Below, piece by piece: positions 1-8,935 of a DNA stretch of 25,367 nucleotides. Below the pieces are notes generated by a model. That model was not told the origin of the DNA, did not search any database, and worked only from the letters and a program-made list of their open reading frames with translations. Made by a program: the position numbers and the translations under genes. This stretch comes from Amanita rubescens (lineage: Eukaryota; Basidiomycota; Agaricomycetes; Agaricales; Amanitaceae): NCBI GenBank assembly GCA_015039365.1, contig WION01000663.1:1-25367 (forward strand), written 5' to 3'. The number at the start of each line of letters is the position of its first letter. The stretch's first letter is position 1.

Positions 1-175
1 ATGCCTTTGCAATCGCCGCGCCTGTTGAGCGCGATGAACCGGTGACGATTGCGACTTTCCCTAAGCAACAAAATCAACAACAACCCACTCAACGCCTTAA
101 TTGGAACGACAACGTACCAATGAGAGATGTACTGTTCACGGTGATACTGGGAGCTGGGATGACCTCCACGGACAT
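1..175 (-). CDS. Short-chain dehydrogenase/reductase, 5' end (runs off window)
   Basis: Minus-strand gene of which only the first two exons are in the window. Exon 1 runs from the ATG at 175 to 118. A 57-bp GT-AG intron (117-61, donor GTACGT) follows, and exon 2 covers 60-1 and continues beyond the edge. Spliced residues 19-39 contain GKVAIVTGSSRSTGAAIAKA, the glycine-rich TGxxxxxG cofactor-binding turn at the start of the SDR Rossmann fold. SDR enzymes are NAD(P)-dependent oxidoreductases; the substrate cannot be guessed from this fragment. The same frame is open upstream to an ATG at 307. I prefer 175 because the Rossmann strand then starts about 20 residues in, as is usual; the extra residues from 307 are highly basic and unlike an SDR N-terminus. 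The tail with the catalytic YxxxK motif is outside the window. Confidence 0.85.
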
Positions 176-639
176 TTGTCGTTCTTTCTTGCGCTTCTGC
201 TGGCTCCCAAGATGCCGTTTGACATTCTTAATAGCCTTTGAAACGCCCCATTGTGACTCAGTTGCGGGTTCTTGAATATGAATGTCGTTCTGAGTCTTTT
301 CCGTCATCGTTCGCGCTTTGTTCGAGAGGTGTGATATAGTACTTGCCTATCCGCAGCGTGCATGTGTCTCTTGATATAGCACATCGCCAGGGCACGTGTG
401 GTGCTCGAGGATGTCGCGTTTCTTTCGGGTAAACAGGGTTAGAAGCGTTTCGAGGGGTTTTGGCTTTGATGTGGTGCATGTGATGTGGTGCACAAAACGT
501 CAGTTCTCCGTTCTTAAAGGCAGCCTGGAAGTCGAGACAGTATTTGACTCTGTTTGTTTCCGATTCCGATTCCGATCTATACGAGGCTGTAGTAGTACGC
601 CATGGTCGCCCAACGCGAATATCATGGTTGGTTGATTGA
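176..639. other. Intergenic, probably upstream of the SDR gene
   Basis: No supportable gene. Open frames on both strands here are short, overlap one another and resemble no family. Positions about 550-580 carry a short run of the repeated hexamer ttccga/gattcc, and the following 60 bp resemble a segment at 15,655-15,740 beyond the far side of the duplicated region (see findings). Confidence 0.5.
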
Positions 640-1356
640 TTACTCGCACGCACTCACAGACTCCCCCAGGTCAAAGACGGAATGATAGACTCTTCCACTC
701 TGACGACCACAAATCACAGACGCCCAGTACACTCGGCTACCACCGCAGGCGACGCTATAGTAGCCACCGCTACTCCGAATTCGAGTTTCACTCGTCAAGC
801 TCTGCCCGACCGTCATCGTCCATCTCATCCTCTCAAAGCAGTTCATCAGCGACTATGCCGTTAAACAGGCACCTTTCTCAACCGTCTCGCTGGTACGTCC
901 TCAGTCCGCTGTATGGATAGTATACCTGTGCTCACTGGACGAACAAAGATTATGCTACCATTCCGACTTGGGCGCGGTGCTCAACGGATTCAGTTTGAAC
1001 GAGTCGGACGAAACGGCTTCTGCCATCGAAAAGACCAGGCAAGCGGTAGACGCTGCCTACATCTCCACCACCAACTGGGAAGAACTCCCTAATTTGCGGC
1101 TTCAGCTGCTATTAACCCACGCGACTGCAGCTCCAGGAACTCGACCAAAACTGGGCAGAGCCCTTACACGAATACTCTCAATTCGCTTCCATCTTCAAGA
1201 AGCTCCTTGCGTACCGCCACTAGAAGCATGTTCAGTTCGAGGTGACGCAGGATGGGCTGGGGGAGGAGCGTGACGAGTCTATCCCCTCGTCTTATTTACC
1301 GGAATCACCAAAACCAGAGAGACGGTCGCTCAGGAGTTCTTACCGCGGGGTCGAGC
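640..1356 (+). pseudogene. SNX41/ATG20-type sorting nexin relic, copy A (PX-BAR fragments)
   Basis: Decayed plus-strand gene recognisable by motifs in shifting frames. Near 765-790 the PX-domain motif RYSEFE is readable. A shifted frame then gives a stretch like SLVKLCP followed by SKQxISDYAVKQ (about 793-870), the phosphoinositide-binding part of a PX domain. At 968-1,075 the frame LGAVLNGFSLNE...ASAIEKTRQAVDAAYISTTN follows, then a probable intron and LHEYSQFASIFKKLLAYRH (about 1,160-1,218), parts of the BAR helix bundle. In yeast, Snx41 and Snx42/Atg20 act in endosomal retrieval and selective autophagy; that role belongs to the family, not to this relic. Relative to copy B about 300 bp is missing after 890. 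The segment from 1,357 onward is inverted. The family assignment rests on remembered motif order. Confidence 0.78.
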
Positions 1357-1806
1357 TGCATTCAGCGATAAACAACTCGGCACGATACTCCTCACCGCCC
1401 ATTGATCGTCCCCGTCGAATCCCTCCTCACACTCTGTCCTTCGCCAGCACCAGCGCCGCCCCACCCCCACTTTCTCCATCCCTCAAAGGCGGAGGCGGCC
1501 GATTAGGATGATTGGGAATCTTTTCAATCTCCTTCGCGCCCTCCCACGCCTCCAAATTCTTCCATCGCACTCATCAGCAAACAAAAAAGTTGCCGTCGCC
1601 ACCGACTCAGCTTTTTCGCCCAATCCCGATGGCCATTTGCCATAGCGATACACACCTCTCTTCTCTCTCAAATCTGCGACTTTTGTCTTTGGAACCGGTC
1701 TAGATCAGCTTGCATGGCGGTACGCGAGTGCTTGAGATCAAATGGAGCGTTTCTTCCAGCTGCGGACGCGATATATGTGGTCAGCTAAGGCAGCGATGAC
1801 AACACG
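1357..1806 (-). pseudogene. Inverted C-terminal segment of sorting nexin relic A
   Basis: Read on the minus strand, this block matches the plus strand of copy B at about 10,022-10,458: the end of an intron, the exon beginning LEE-LHL, a Q-rich helix, DWAKK, an intron, then the exon with IEKIPN followed by a Gly-rich tail. In copy B the same pieces are in the forward direction and continue the sorting-nexin gene. Forward collinearity between the copies resumes after about 1,850 (both read atctacaactggctctattc). The segment has therefore been flipped in copy A, which on its own inactivates this copy. Confidence 0.8.
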
Positions 1807-1849
1807 TTCTCAGGCTATGTAGTGGCCTCTCCCATCTTTCCCAGCAACA

Positions 1850-2260
1850 GAAATATCTACAACTGGCTCTATTCTCGTCTCCAGCTTCCCTTCCTCTTCC
1901 TCGTCCGTCTCTTCACCCCGCTTTTCAAATTACTCTCCTCAACCAAAAGTCAACGCAACCGCGAATGCTGAAGCAAAAATCAACGTGCTCTATATGGTTA
2001 CATCGTCCAACGCACTGCGATCATTATATCACCCAAGCGCATCCACCACTGAATGTCGTTAAGCATGCGCTGGAACTGCGCCTCCCACAACTGATGTTGC
2101 TCATCATCGATGATAAATGCACAGGCAAACAAGAGGAAGACAACATCCACGCGTCGAGTGAAGAGAGCGGGACGAGTTCCGTGAGTGGCAGCAGGTTAAG
2201 GAGGAAGCCTATCCCTGTGGCTTGCCTTGAAGTAGTACATCTCTTTTTGTTCTAGACCGA
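1850..2260 (+). pseudogene. Unassigned decayed coding segment, copy A
   Basis: This matches 10,530-10,915 in copy B closely. Coding-like stretches appear in different plus-strand frames (for example VNATANAEAKIN, LMLLIIDDK, REWQQVKEEAYP), with stops and indels between them, so it looks like the remains of a gene. I do not recognise the family. It lies just beyond the sorting-nexin relic and converges on the NLR 3' end. It may be the far end of the same ancestral gene or a separate neighbour. Confidence 0.4.
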
Positions 2261-2463
2261 CCGGGTTCATCATTTTACATTCATCTATCGTTGTGAATGG
2301 GCCCTAATCACATATATTGCAGTCTACTACCCAAATCCATACTTCTTAAGAATTAAGCACATGAGAACTTGAAAATGGCCCTGGATCTGCCGCTTGGTGG
2401 CCCCTACTATACTGATAAGTTCATGATGTGTGGCCCTAATACACAAATACCAAGAGGTAATTT
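2261..2463. other. Convergent 3' flank between relic and NLR copy A
   Basis: Non-coding as far as I can see. It aligns with 10,916-11,230 of copy B. Copy B has roughly 100 bp more here, around 11,030-11,125. It probably contains the NLR 3' untranslated region. Confidence 0.5.
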
Positions 2464-2610
2464 CTACTGCTCAGGAAAATGAATAAGCACGAGTTTATGT
2501 TCCACCGTCCATCCGACGTATGTAGACCCGTGAACTTGCCCAGAATAAAAGCATGCACCGACAGGAAGCGCTCCCATATACCTGCCGGTATTAATATTTG
2601 TGATCCACCG
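2464..2610 (-). other. Conserved C-terminal module of NLR copy A
   Basis: After the array, one frame gives WITNINTGRYMGALPVGA, then FYSGQVHGSTYVGWT and a terminal HFPEQ before the TAG at 2,466-2,464. I recognise this as the usual C-terminal cap of this agaric NACHT-WD40 family. Copy B has the same module with few substitutions. It lies out of frame with the last WD unit because of a small deletion upstream of it. Confidence 0.75.
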
Positions 2611-2677
2611 CCCTAGCAATCATTGCATGCCTAGGGATATCACCAGCTGCTATTTGTGGACGGGTAACAATGCCAGT

Positions 2678-4306
2678 GCTTGCATCCCAAACTCGAATGG
2701 TCTTGTCAGAAGAGATATTTTGGATCCATCGGCGAGAATGCGACGGAACGAATCAGCATGGCCTCGAAGGGGTGGGAGCATCTCGACGCCAGTGCTTGCA
2801 TCCCAAACTCGAATGGTCTTGTCAAAGACCCGAGATGATTTTGGATCCATCGGCGAGAATGCGACGGAACAAATCCATGTCATGGCCTCGAAGGGGTGGG
2901 AACATCTCGACCCAGTGCTTGCATCCCAAACTCGAATGGTCTTGTCATCTGACCCCGAGATGATTTTGGATCCATCGGGCGAGAATGCGACGGAATAATC
3001 CATCATCATGGCCTCGAAGGGGTGGGAGCATCTCGACGCCAGTGCTTGCATCCCAAACTCGAATGGTCTTGTCATGACCCGAGATGATTTTGGATCCATC
3101 GGGCGAGAATGCGACGGAAGAATCCAGCCATCATGGCCTCGAAGGGGTGGGAGCATCTCGACGCCAGTGCTTGCATCCCAAACTCGAATGGTCTCGTCAG
3201 ACCCCGAGATGATTTTGGATCCATCGGGCGAGAATGCACGGAAAAATCGCCATCATGGCCTCGAAGGGGTGGGAGCATCTCGACGCCAGTGCTTGCATCC
3301 CAAACTCGAATGGTCTTGTCAGACCCCGAGATGATTTTGGATCCATCGGGCGAGAATGCGACGGAACAAATCCAGTCATCATGGCCTCGAAGGGGTGGGA
3401 GCATCTCGACGCCAGTGCTTGCATCCCAAACTCGAATGGTCTTGTCATCTGACCCCGAGATGATTTTGGATCCATCGGGCGAGAATGCGACGGAACAAAT
3501 CCAGTCATCATGGCCTCGAAGGGGTGGGAGCATCTCACCCAGTGCTTGCATCCCAAACTCGAATGGTCTTGTCATCTGACCCCGAGATGATTTTGGATCC
3601 ATCGGGCGAGAATGCGACGGAACAAATCAGCATCATGGCCTTGAAGGGGTGGGCATCTCGACGCCAGTGCTTGCATCCCAAACTCGAATGGTCTTGTCAG
3701 ACCCCGAGATGATTTTGGATCCATCGGGCGAGAATGCGACGGAACAAATCTCGCCATCATGGCCTCGAAGGGGTGGGAGCATCTCGACGCCAGTGCTTGC
3801 ATCCCAAACTCGAATGGTCTTCATCTGACCCCGAGATGATTTTGGATCCATCGGCGAGAATGCGACGGAACAATCCAGTCATCATGGCCTCGAAGGGGTG
3901 GGAGGATCTCGACGCCAGTGCTTGCATCCCAAACTCGAATGGTCTTGTCTTTTGACCCCGAGATGATTTTGGATCCATCAGGCGAGAATGCAACGGAAGA
4001 AATCGAGTCATCATGGCCTCGAAGGGGTGGGAGCATCTCGACACCAGTGCTTGCATCCCAAACTCGAATGGTCTTGTCTTTTGACCCCGAGATGATTTTG
4101 AATCCATCAGGTGAGAATGTGACGGAATGAATCCAGTGATCATGGCCTCGAAGGGGTGGGAGCATCTCGACGCCAGTACTTGCATCCCAAACTCGAATGG
4201 TCTTGTCACCTGACCCCGAGATGATTTTGGATCCATCAGGCGAGAATGCGACGGAGTAAATGAAGTTATCATGTCCTTGGAGCTGGATTAACTCCGGAGA
4301 CCACAT
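2678..4306 (-). repeat. 13-unit WD40 minisatellite, NLR copy A
   Basis: Thirteen near-identical units, full length 129 bp (43 codons, one WD40 blade: [20 protein letters not shown] then [19 protein letters not shown]). Unit starts on the plus strand are 2678, 2794, 2917, 3044, 3169, 3291, 3417, 3544, 3669, 3795, 3920, 4049 and 4178, giving spacings 116, 123, 127, 125, 122, 126, 127, 125, 126, 125, 129 and 129. Only the N-terminal end of the array (highest coordinates) keeps full-length units. All deviations are losses. They cluster in three places: the tcatctgacccc stretch, the gggcgag run, and the caaatcca/gacgccagt stretches. In fungal NLRs such arrays form the ligand-sensing propeller and change copy number quickly. 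Confidence 0.95.
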
Positions 4307-4538
4307 CTTGTCCACACCACAAACAACTTTTGGCAGGCCGCTGCGATAAAACTTCTTGAAGATGCTCGTATTTGTTGGAGTGAATGGTAACGCCGTTCTG
4401 TAAAGCAACAGTGGGTGCGCCTTGATGGTGTTTGCGAAGTACTGTGCGAAACGGTGACCGTCATAAAGAAGCTGGTGGAGGTCAGTATGACTTCGCGATG
4501 ATTTCTGTATGAAAGCCTTAGTGGAAAGCTCCCCTTAC

Positions 4539-6259
4539 GGATATTGGAGCACAAACCCGGAGCCACTCCACGAGATTATGAATCGATCGAATCGTTTGGT
4601 CATGGGAGTTCAATATTGCCATTGCCTCCATCCAATGGAGCAGATGCTTGACCAAGAAAGCATATGTTTGATTTACAATATTGTCCGTACCGTCTGAAAT
4701 AAGACAGGTATGTTCTATCCAGAATTTACACGCATAGGATATAGCCTCGTGTAGGGTATTTTTCCGGCTCAGATATGGAAGTGTCATGTCGCAGATATTT
4801 TCTCGTAATTCTTTGTCCAGAAGTTTGATGCAGCAAAAGGCGAGTTCTTCGTTACGATGTTTGAGATCGATGGACCAATGCTTGTCTCTGCACCGTTCCG
4901 ATAGATAGTCGTGGAACGAAGGATGGAGGATGCGGATTCGCTCTGTTTCGCTGACGTGAAGAACACATCCCAGGCGAGAGACTGATTTGCAAGATGGCCT
5001 GTCTTGAGGTAGCGCGAGGAGAGCATCGATGACAGAACACGATAGGGGAACTCGCGCACATAAGATCACACCTAATATGTTGCAGCAGTCCGAGCGGAAT
5101 GATCTGTCATTCCACGAACCGGCGGATTGTAGACCTGTTTCATACAAGCTGTCCAGCTGTGCAAACGGTCCAGAAGAACTACCGCCTGGCCGCTTGTTAA
5201 CGAGCTCGGAAAGCCGTAGATCGGGAGCATAGCTGTCGATGTACAAACATGCAGTTGATGCCCATATGAATAGGCCACCTGCACTGTTAGCCAGAGAACT
5301 GATTTTGTCATTGCCGGGCCAATCATCACGTAAGTATCGATCCTTTATTCGTATTTCCTCCAAACGATGTCGAATAAGTTTCGAAACATCATCTTTGTTT
5401 GTCACAGAATCAATATCCAGAGGGTACGAGCGCACATGGAAATGGGATCCTAGTGCGCGCTGAATGTCTGGTTCAGGCCGGCTAACAACCATAATTCGAA
5501 TGAAGGAAGGGAGATCGGAAAAGCCCTTTGACAGAACCTGCATTAAGATCTTGCGATCTGCTTCACTTCCGCACTCGTCCAAAGCATCGATAATAAAAAC
5601 AATTGATCCTCCAGACCATTCCACAGATTCTAGGGCGTTGGCTGACAGCAATTTTTCGAACTGAAACTCCAGAGGCATTCCAGCCATGTTGTCGTAATTT
5701 GTCACTACCCGCGAGATTGTAGCACCGAAGCGAGCATCGAACATGGCAAGTCGGAATGCGAGTGTTCTGATCAATGTTGCAAAATTCCTTTGTGGTATAT
5801 CACGGTTGAAAAAAAAGAAAGCGCCCAAGCGGTGGAGCCCACACATGATTTGTGCGATTGTAGTCGACAGAGTACTCTTCCCCGTCCCAGCCATGCCGTA
5901 TACCCACAAAACCTTCTTTCCCTCCTTCGAGTCATCTGCGATCCACTCTTTAACGTCGTTAATGACGTCGCGCCTCGTATTCTCAAGACAAGGAGTGCGA
6001 TTGTATTCGTCCATATCCTCTGGTTTCAACACTTGACGACATGCTAGGTGTAAATCATGAGACAACGTAAAATGTCTGAAGATGTATGGACACGCACCTA
6101 TCTTATCGACGGAGGACGCCGTTCGCGACGAGAACAAGGCCGTCGTCACCAAAAGTCTTGAATCGAAATTCTCCCGAAGCTCCGCGAACGCACTGCAGAA
6201 TTTAGCTATCTGATCGTCGACGTCGGTGAAAGGATGAACAATGACACTGTCTGGTCGAC
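4539..6259 (-). other. Intact NACHT NTPase region of NLR copy A
   Basis: One uninterrupted frame (open from 6,347 to 4,518) carries the nucleotide-binding engine. Walker A is GMAGTGKST at about 5,896-5,868. The typical RLGAFFFFNRD strand follows. Walker B is VFIIDALDEC at about 5,605-5,575. After it come IRIMVVSRPEPDI, then GGLFIWASTAC and RILHPSFHDYLSERC, all characteristic of fungal NACHT/STAND proteins. The key P-loop Lys-Ser and the acidic Walker B residues are present, so this part has no visible loss of function. The exon ends at a good donor (GTAAGG at 4,538). The 66-nt insert at 6,097-6,032 has GTGCGT and CAAG ends, a length divisible by three and no stop, so it could be spliced or retained without breaking the frame. 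Confidence 0.9.
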
Positions 6260-7585
6260 CTTCAATCAAACCGCTATCGTGCTTCAAAGAGCATACCACG
6301 TACTTCCAAAGTTGCGTCGTGTATAATCTTGAATGAAACGCACGCATTCAATCGTTTTCATCAGTATTTCTTCCATGATGTCTTGAAGAACAGGGTTGCT
6401 CTTCAGTTCGTCTGCGGAAACCACGAACGAGTAGGTATTCTCCATCGCTCCGACGAGATCTAGAATCTTCACATCCCGAGCTTGTTGTGCTTGTACCATC
6501 TGATCGAATAGATGTGCATAAGGACCAGAATAAACGAGTTAACTCACCTTCATTCCGACAGAAAGCACCTGCCACGCTAAATTGACATAAGGATGGATCT
6601 TTTGAAAAAATGATCAATTCAGATCGTCCAATACGGAAGAACGAACCTTGGCAATTTCGTTTGCGATCTTAACCAATGGTTCGAATTTCTTCATAAGAGC
6701 ATTGAACGATGTTACTAAATTCTGTTGATTCGACAGGGTGCCGGGAATATTGGTAAAAGCGCCAGACACATCGGAGACGATGGGCCGCGAGAGCTTCTGG
6801 GCAGACGTTTTGGTTTGCTCCAGCGCATCGCCTGCAACTGCAGACGCTGAATCTTGTGTTATTCGAACAAATAGCTTGGCTGGGCTCGGATTCCCCTTCC
6901 TATCGACCAAGGACAGAACTACACCTAAATTGTCAAGTAATCAACATTGGTATGACCAACCAACAGCTGGACGTTACTCGCATTCATTCGGTTGCGAATA
7001 TTGAAGTTTACTTTTCTAGTAAGCAGATGCGCCAGTTCGATGTCAATCTTGGCAAGGCACTTGTCCGCGAGAAGGCTATCGTGTAATATGGAGATGGTGA
7101 GTTTTGATGAGTTATCCAAGGGAGGGGCTCCGCAATGTCATTTAAACGTTAACGGGTTAGTAGATGAAGGCTTACAAGTGCAATTTGGAGTCCCATCGGG
7201 CAGTTTTTTCCTTTCTTCGATTTGACGCTCTCCGTACGGTAACGTTCGCCACCAGTGACAATTTCGACCCTGCTTTGTTGTCTAGAAAGGGCGGGAATGA
7301 CAGATTCACCGCTTCAACAACTGCAAAGGTGATGGTCAGTATTTGGTCATCGTAGATATGTATGCCCAGTCACTTGTTATCGTAATCGATGATCTTGCAT
7401 CACTGTTTCGAAATTATTAGCACCATCATAAAGAGTTGTATGTATGCGCAAACGTACGAGGACGCCATCGAGATTCAAGAACATGAAGTTGCAAGTTGAC
7501 TCGGAAGTGTTAGCTGTTATCGATAGAAGGAACACGAGGGATCCGGCCATGTTGGACTAAAGTGGACAACGGGCGCCTACTATTC

Positions 7586-8400
7586 TTATCGGATAACCCG
7601 TGACCGGGACCTCTCAAGTGTTGGCAATAACATTACCTTTGCTTGCCAGCTGGATCTTAAGCCCCGCAAGCTGACGTTACAACTATTCTGTATGCTTTCT
7701 CTCTTCTGCAGCGCGACGTAAACACATTTCACTTCCTCCTTCTGTTTCTGCTCTTCTCGCCCCCGCCTTCTCTCCTTCGCCGCCTGCTCTTTAGCCTCCC
7801 AAATATATTTGTTATGCGAGTTATTAATAAGATTATCAATCTGTCAAAAATCATTCACGTTAGACCCGTCCTCGCCCCGGATCACAAAAGAAAACGTACC
7901 TCCTGATCAAAGTTGTGTCAAATCTTTTCAGCAACCCCTCAAAATGGACCTCTTCCCACAGATGCTCCATCGACAATCCCCTCCAAGACCCATCAACCGG
8001 ATGAGGCTGCCCCAAATGGCGTTTGCTCAAGCGCCTCCACGGCGCAATAACAAAACCAATAAGAATTCTTCTCGAACCCTTGGAATGATCGTTGATAGCA
8101 AGCCAACACGACTAGTTTAGGGAGTGGTATCTGGTTAACGGGGTTAAGCACAATACGTTTGACGAGCTGCCGTTTTACCTCCTGTTTGTCGTTGGGATCG
8201 AAGAGAGAGAGGGTCGTCGTCGTCGCGCCCTCTAGGAGTCAGAATCGATGTTGCTATGAGGAGCGGGTTCAATCCGTGAGCGGTTTGCCGAGCCGCGTCC
8301 TATGATGGCCTTTCGTGGAAGAGTCCGGCAGACGGCGCTCGATACAGAAGAGAATGGTCCCTCCAGGCCCGTCGTTGAATGACCAAGCATTCGTGTCTGA
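7586..8400 (-). pseudogene. Decayed unrecognised gene between the two duplicate units
   Basis: Read on the minus strand, 8,216-8,105 gives LFDPNDKQEVKRQLVKRIV followed by NPVNQIPLPKLVVLA. After a 1-nt slip comes KGSRRILIGFVIAPWRRL, then GLSMEHLWEEVHFEGLLKRF. A plausible 59-bp intron follows (7,899-7,841, GTACGT ... GACAG). After it, IDNLINNSHNKYIWEAKEQA and a strongly charged Lys/Arg/Gln/Glu helix stay open down to a TAA at 7,588-7,586. The motif quality and the intron argue for real former coding sequence. The frame slips and stops upstream of 8,216 argue that it is dead. I cannot name the family. It is not repeated beside copy B. Confidence 0.5.
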
Positions 8401-8935
8401 CTGAGGTTATTTGTCCTAGTAGGTGTTAATCTCCAACACCTTCCAATGCTCGCGAGAGAGGTTCGAGTTTGTCAGCCTGGCAGAGAGCAAGCAGAGGCAG
8501 TCGCGGTAACCGTCGAGGCGGTGAACGTTGTTGAGCCGGGGTTTGAACCCTTTGAATTGGAAATGGTTGGGTTGTTGCAGGATTCGAAACGGCGATGGAA
8601 CTAAAGGTATAGCGAGGGAATATGTCCTTCTGACCGCAACACGATCATCGCGTTCGACGAACCGATCAACAATTTTCACATATAAAAGTTGGCGGTTGAT
8701 TCACAGGCCGAGACAATCTTCGGCACGATCGGCCGACTCAGGACTGTCACAGGATGAGCGTTACCGATTCCTGCGCTTCAACGGTTCGAATGAAAGCAAA
8801 TATTTTGATGTGGGAGTCGTCGGTATTATTGGAAAGCCGGGGCCGGAAGTGGTGTTTGGTATTGTTATGCCTGGTAATTCCGATCCGTAACCGCCACATG
8901 GTTTGTTGATCGGTCCCACTGCGATAGATCTACTC
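8401..8935. other. Ambiguous coding-like stretch, no gene assigned
   Basis: Both strands contain open frames here: minus 8,679-8,416 (87 codons) and plus 8,528-8,890 (120 codons, ending GIIGKPGPEVVFGIVMPGN). They overlap and I can recognise neither. A plus-strand stretch in another frame (VAVTVEAVNVVEPGFEPFEL, then NTIIAFDEPINNF and AETIFGTIGRLRTVTG) also looks like old coding sequence with stops. The region is best treated as relic DNA of unknown origin. Confidence 0.3.

Larger units (their letters stand above)
2464..7550 (-). pseudogene. NLR copy A: C2-NACHT-WD40 protein with frame-broken WD40 array
   Basis: Fungal STAND/NLR-type receptor gene read right to left. Exon 1 starts at the ATG at 7,550 (to about 7,458). 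Exons at 7,320-7,176 and 7,127-7,012 form a C2-like domain (SSKLTISILHDSLLADKCLA). About 6,925-6,648 is a helical segment ending LVKIANEIAK, continued by IHPYVNLAWQVLSVGMK (6,598-6,548) and MVQAQQARD (6,499-6,304). The NACHT exon is 6,259-4,539, probably with a further 66-bp intron at 6,097-6,032. After a 67-bp intron (4,538-4,472, branch site CTGAC) the linker [12 protein letters not shown] leads into WD40 repeats (4,306-2,678) and a C-terminal module ending HFPEQ at the stop 2,466-2,464. The front half is undamaged. The array shifts frame repeatedly from about 3,900 downward, and about 8 nt are missing near 2,610-2,630. Either a dead gene or one damaged by consensus errors inside the repeats. 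Confidence 0.88.

Noticed and set aside
258..653. 131-codon minus-strand frame upstream of the SDR gene
   Set aside because: No family motif, basic and histidine-rich composition, and overlap with a competing plus-strand frame; it probably lies in the promoter region.
2600..4130. Long plus-strand open frames across the array (repeating units such as [20 protein letters not shown])
   Set aside because: They are the antisense shadow of the WD40 repeats; the minus strand gives canonical WD40 blades ([15 protein letters not shown] ... IRVWD).
2678..4306. Regularly spaced repeats as a CRISPR-like array
   Set aside because: The repeat is a continuous 129-bp unit with no unique spacers, in a eukaryotic gene, and it encodes WD40 blades.
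7809..8120. 103-codon plus-strand frame
   Set aside because: The opposite strand carries better-formed coding stretches with a splice-site pair, so this frame looks like its shadow.
8525..8560. tRNA T-loop-like sequence (ggggtttgaaccc)
   Set aside because: The surrounding bases do not form a T stem, anticodon arm or acceptor stem of tRNA length.
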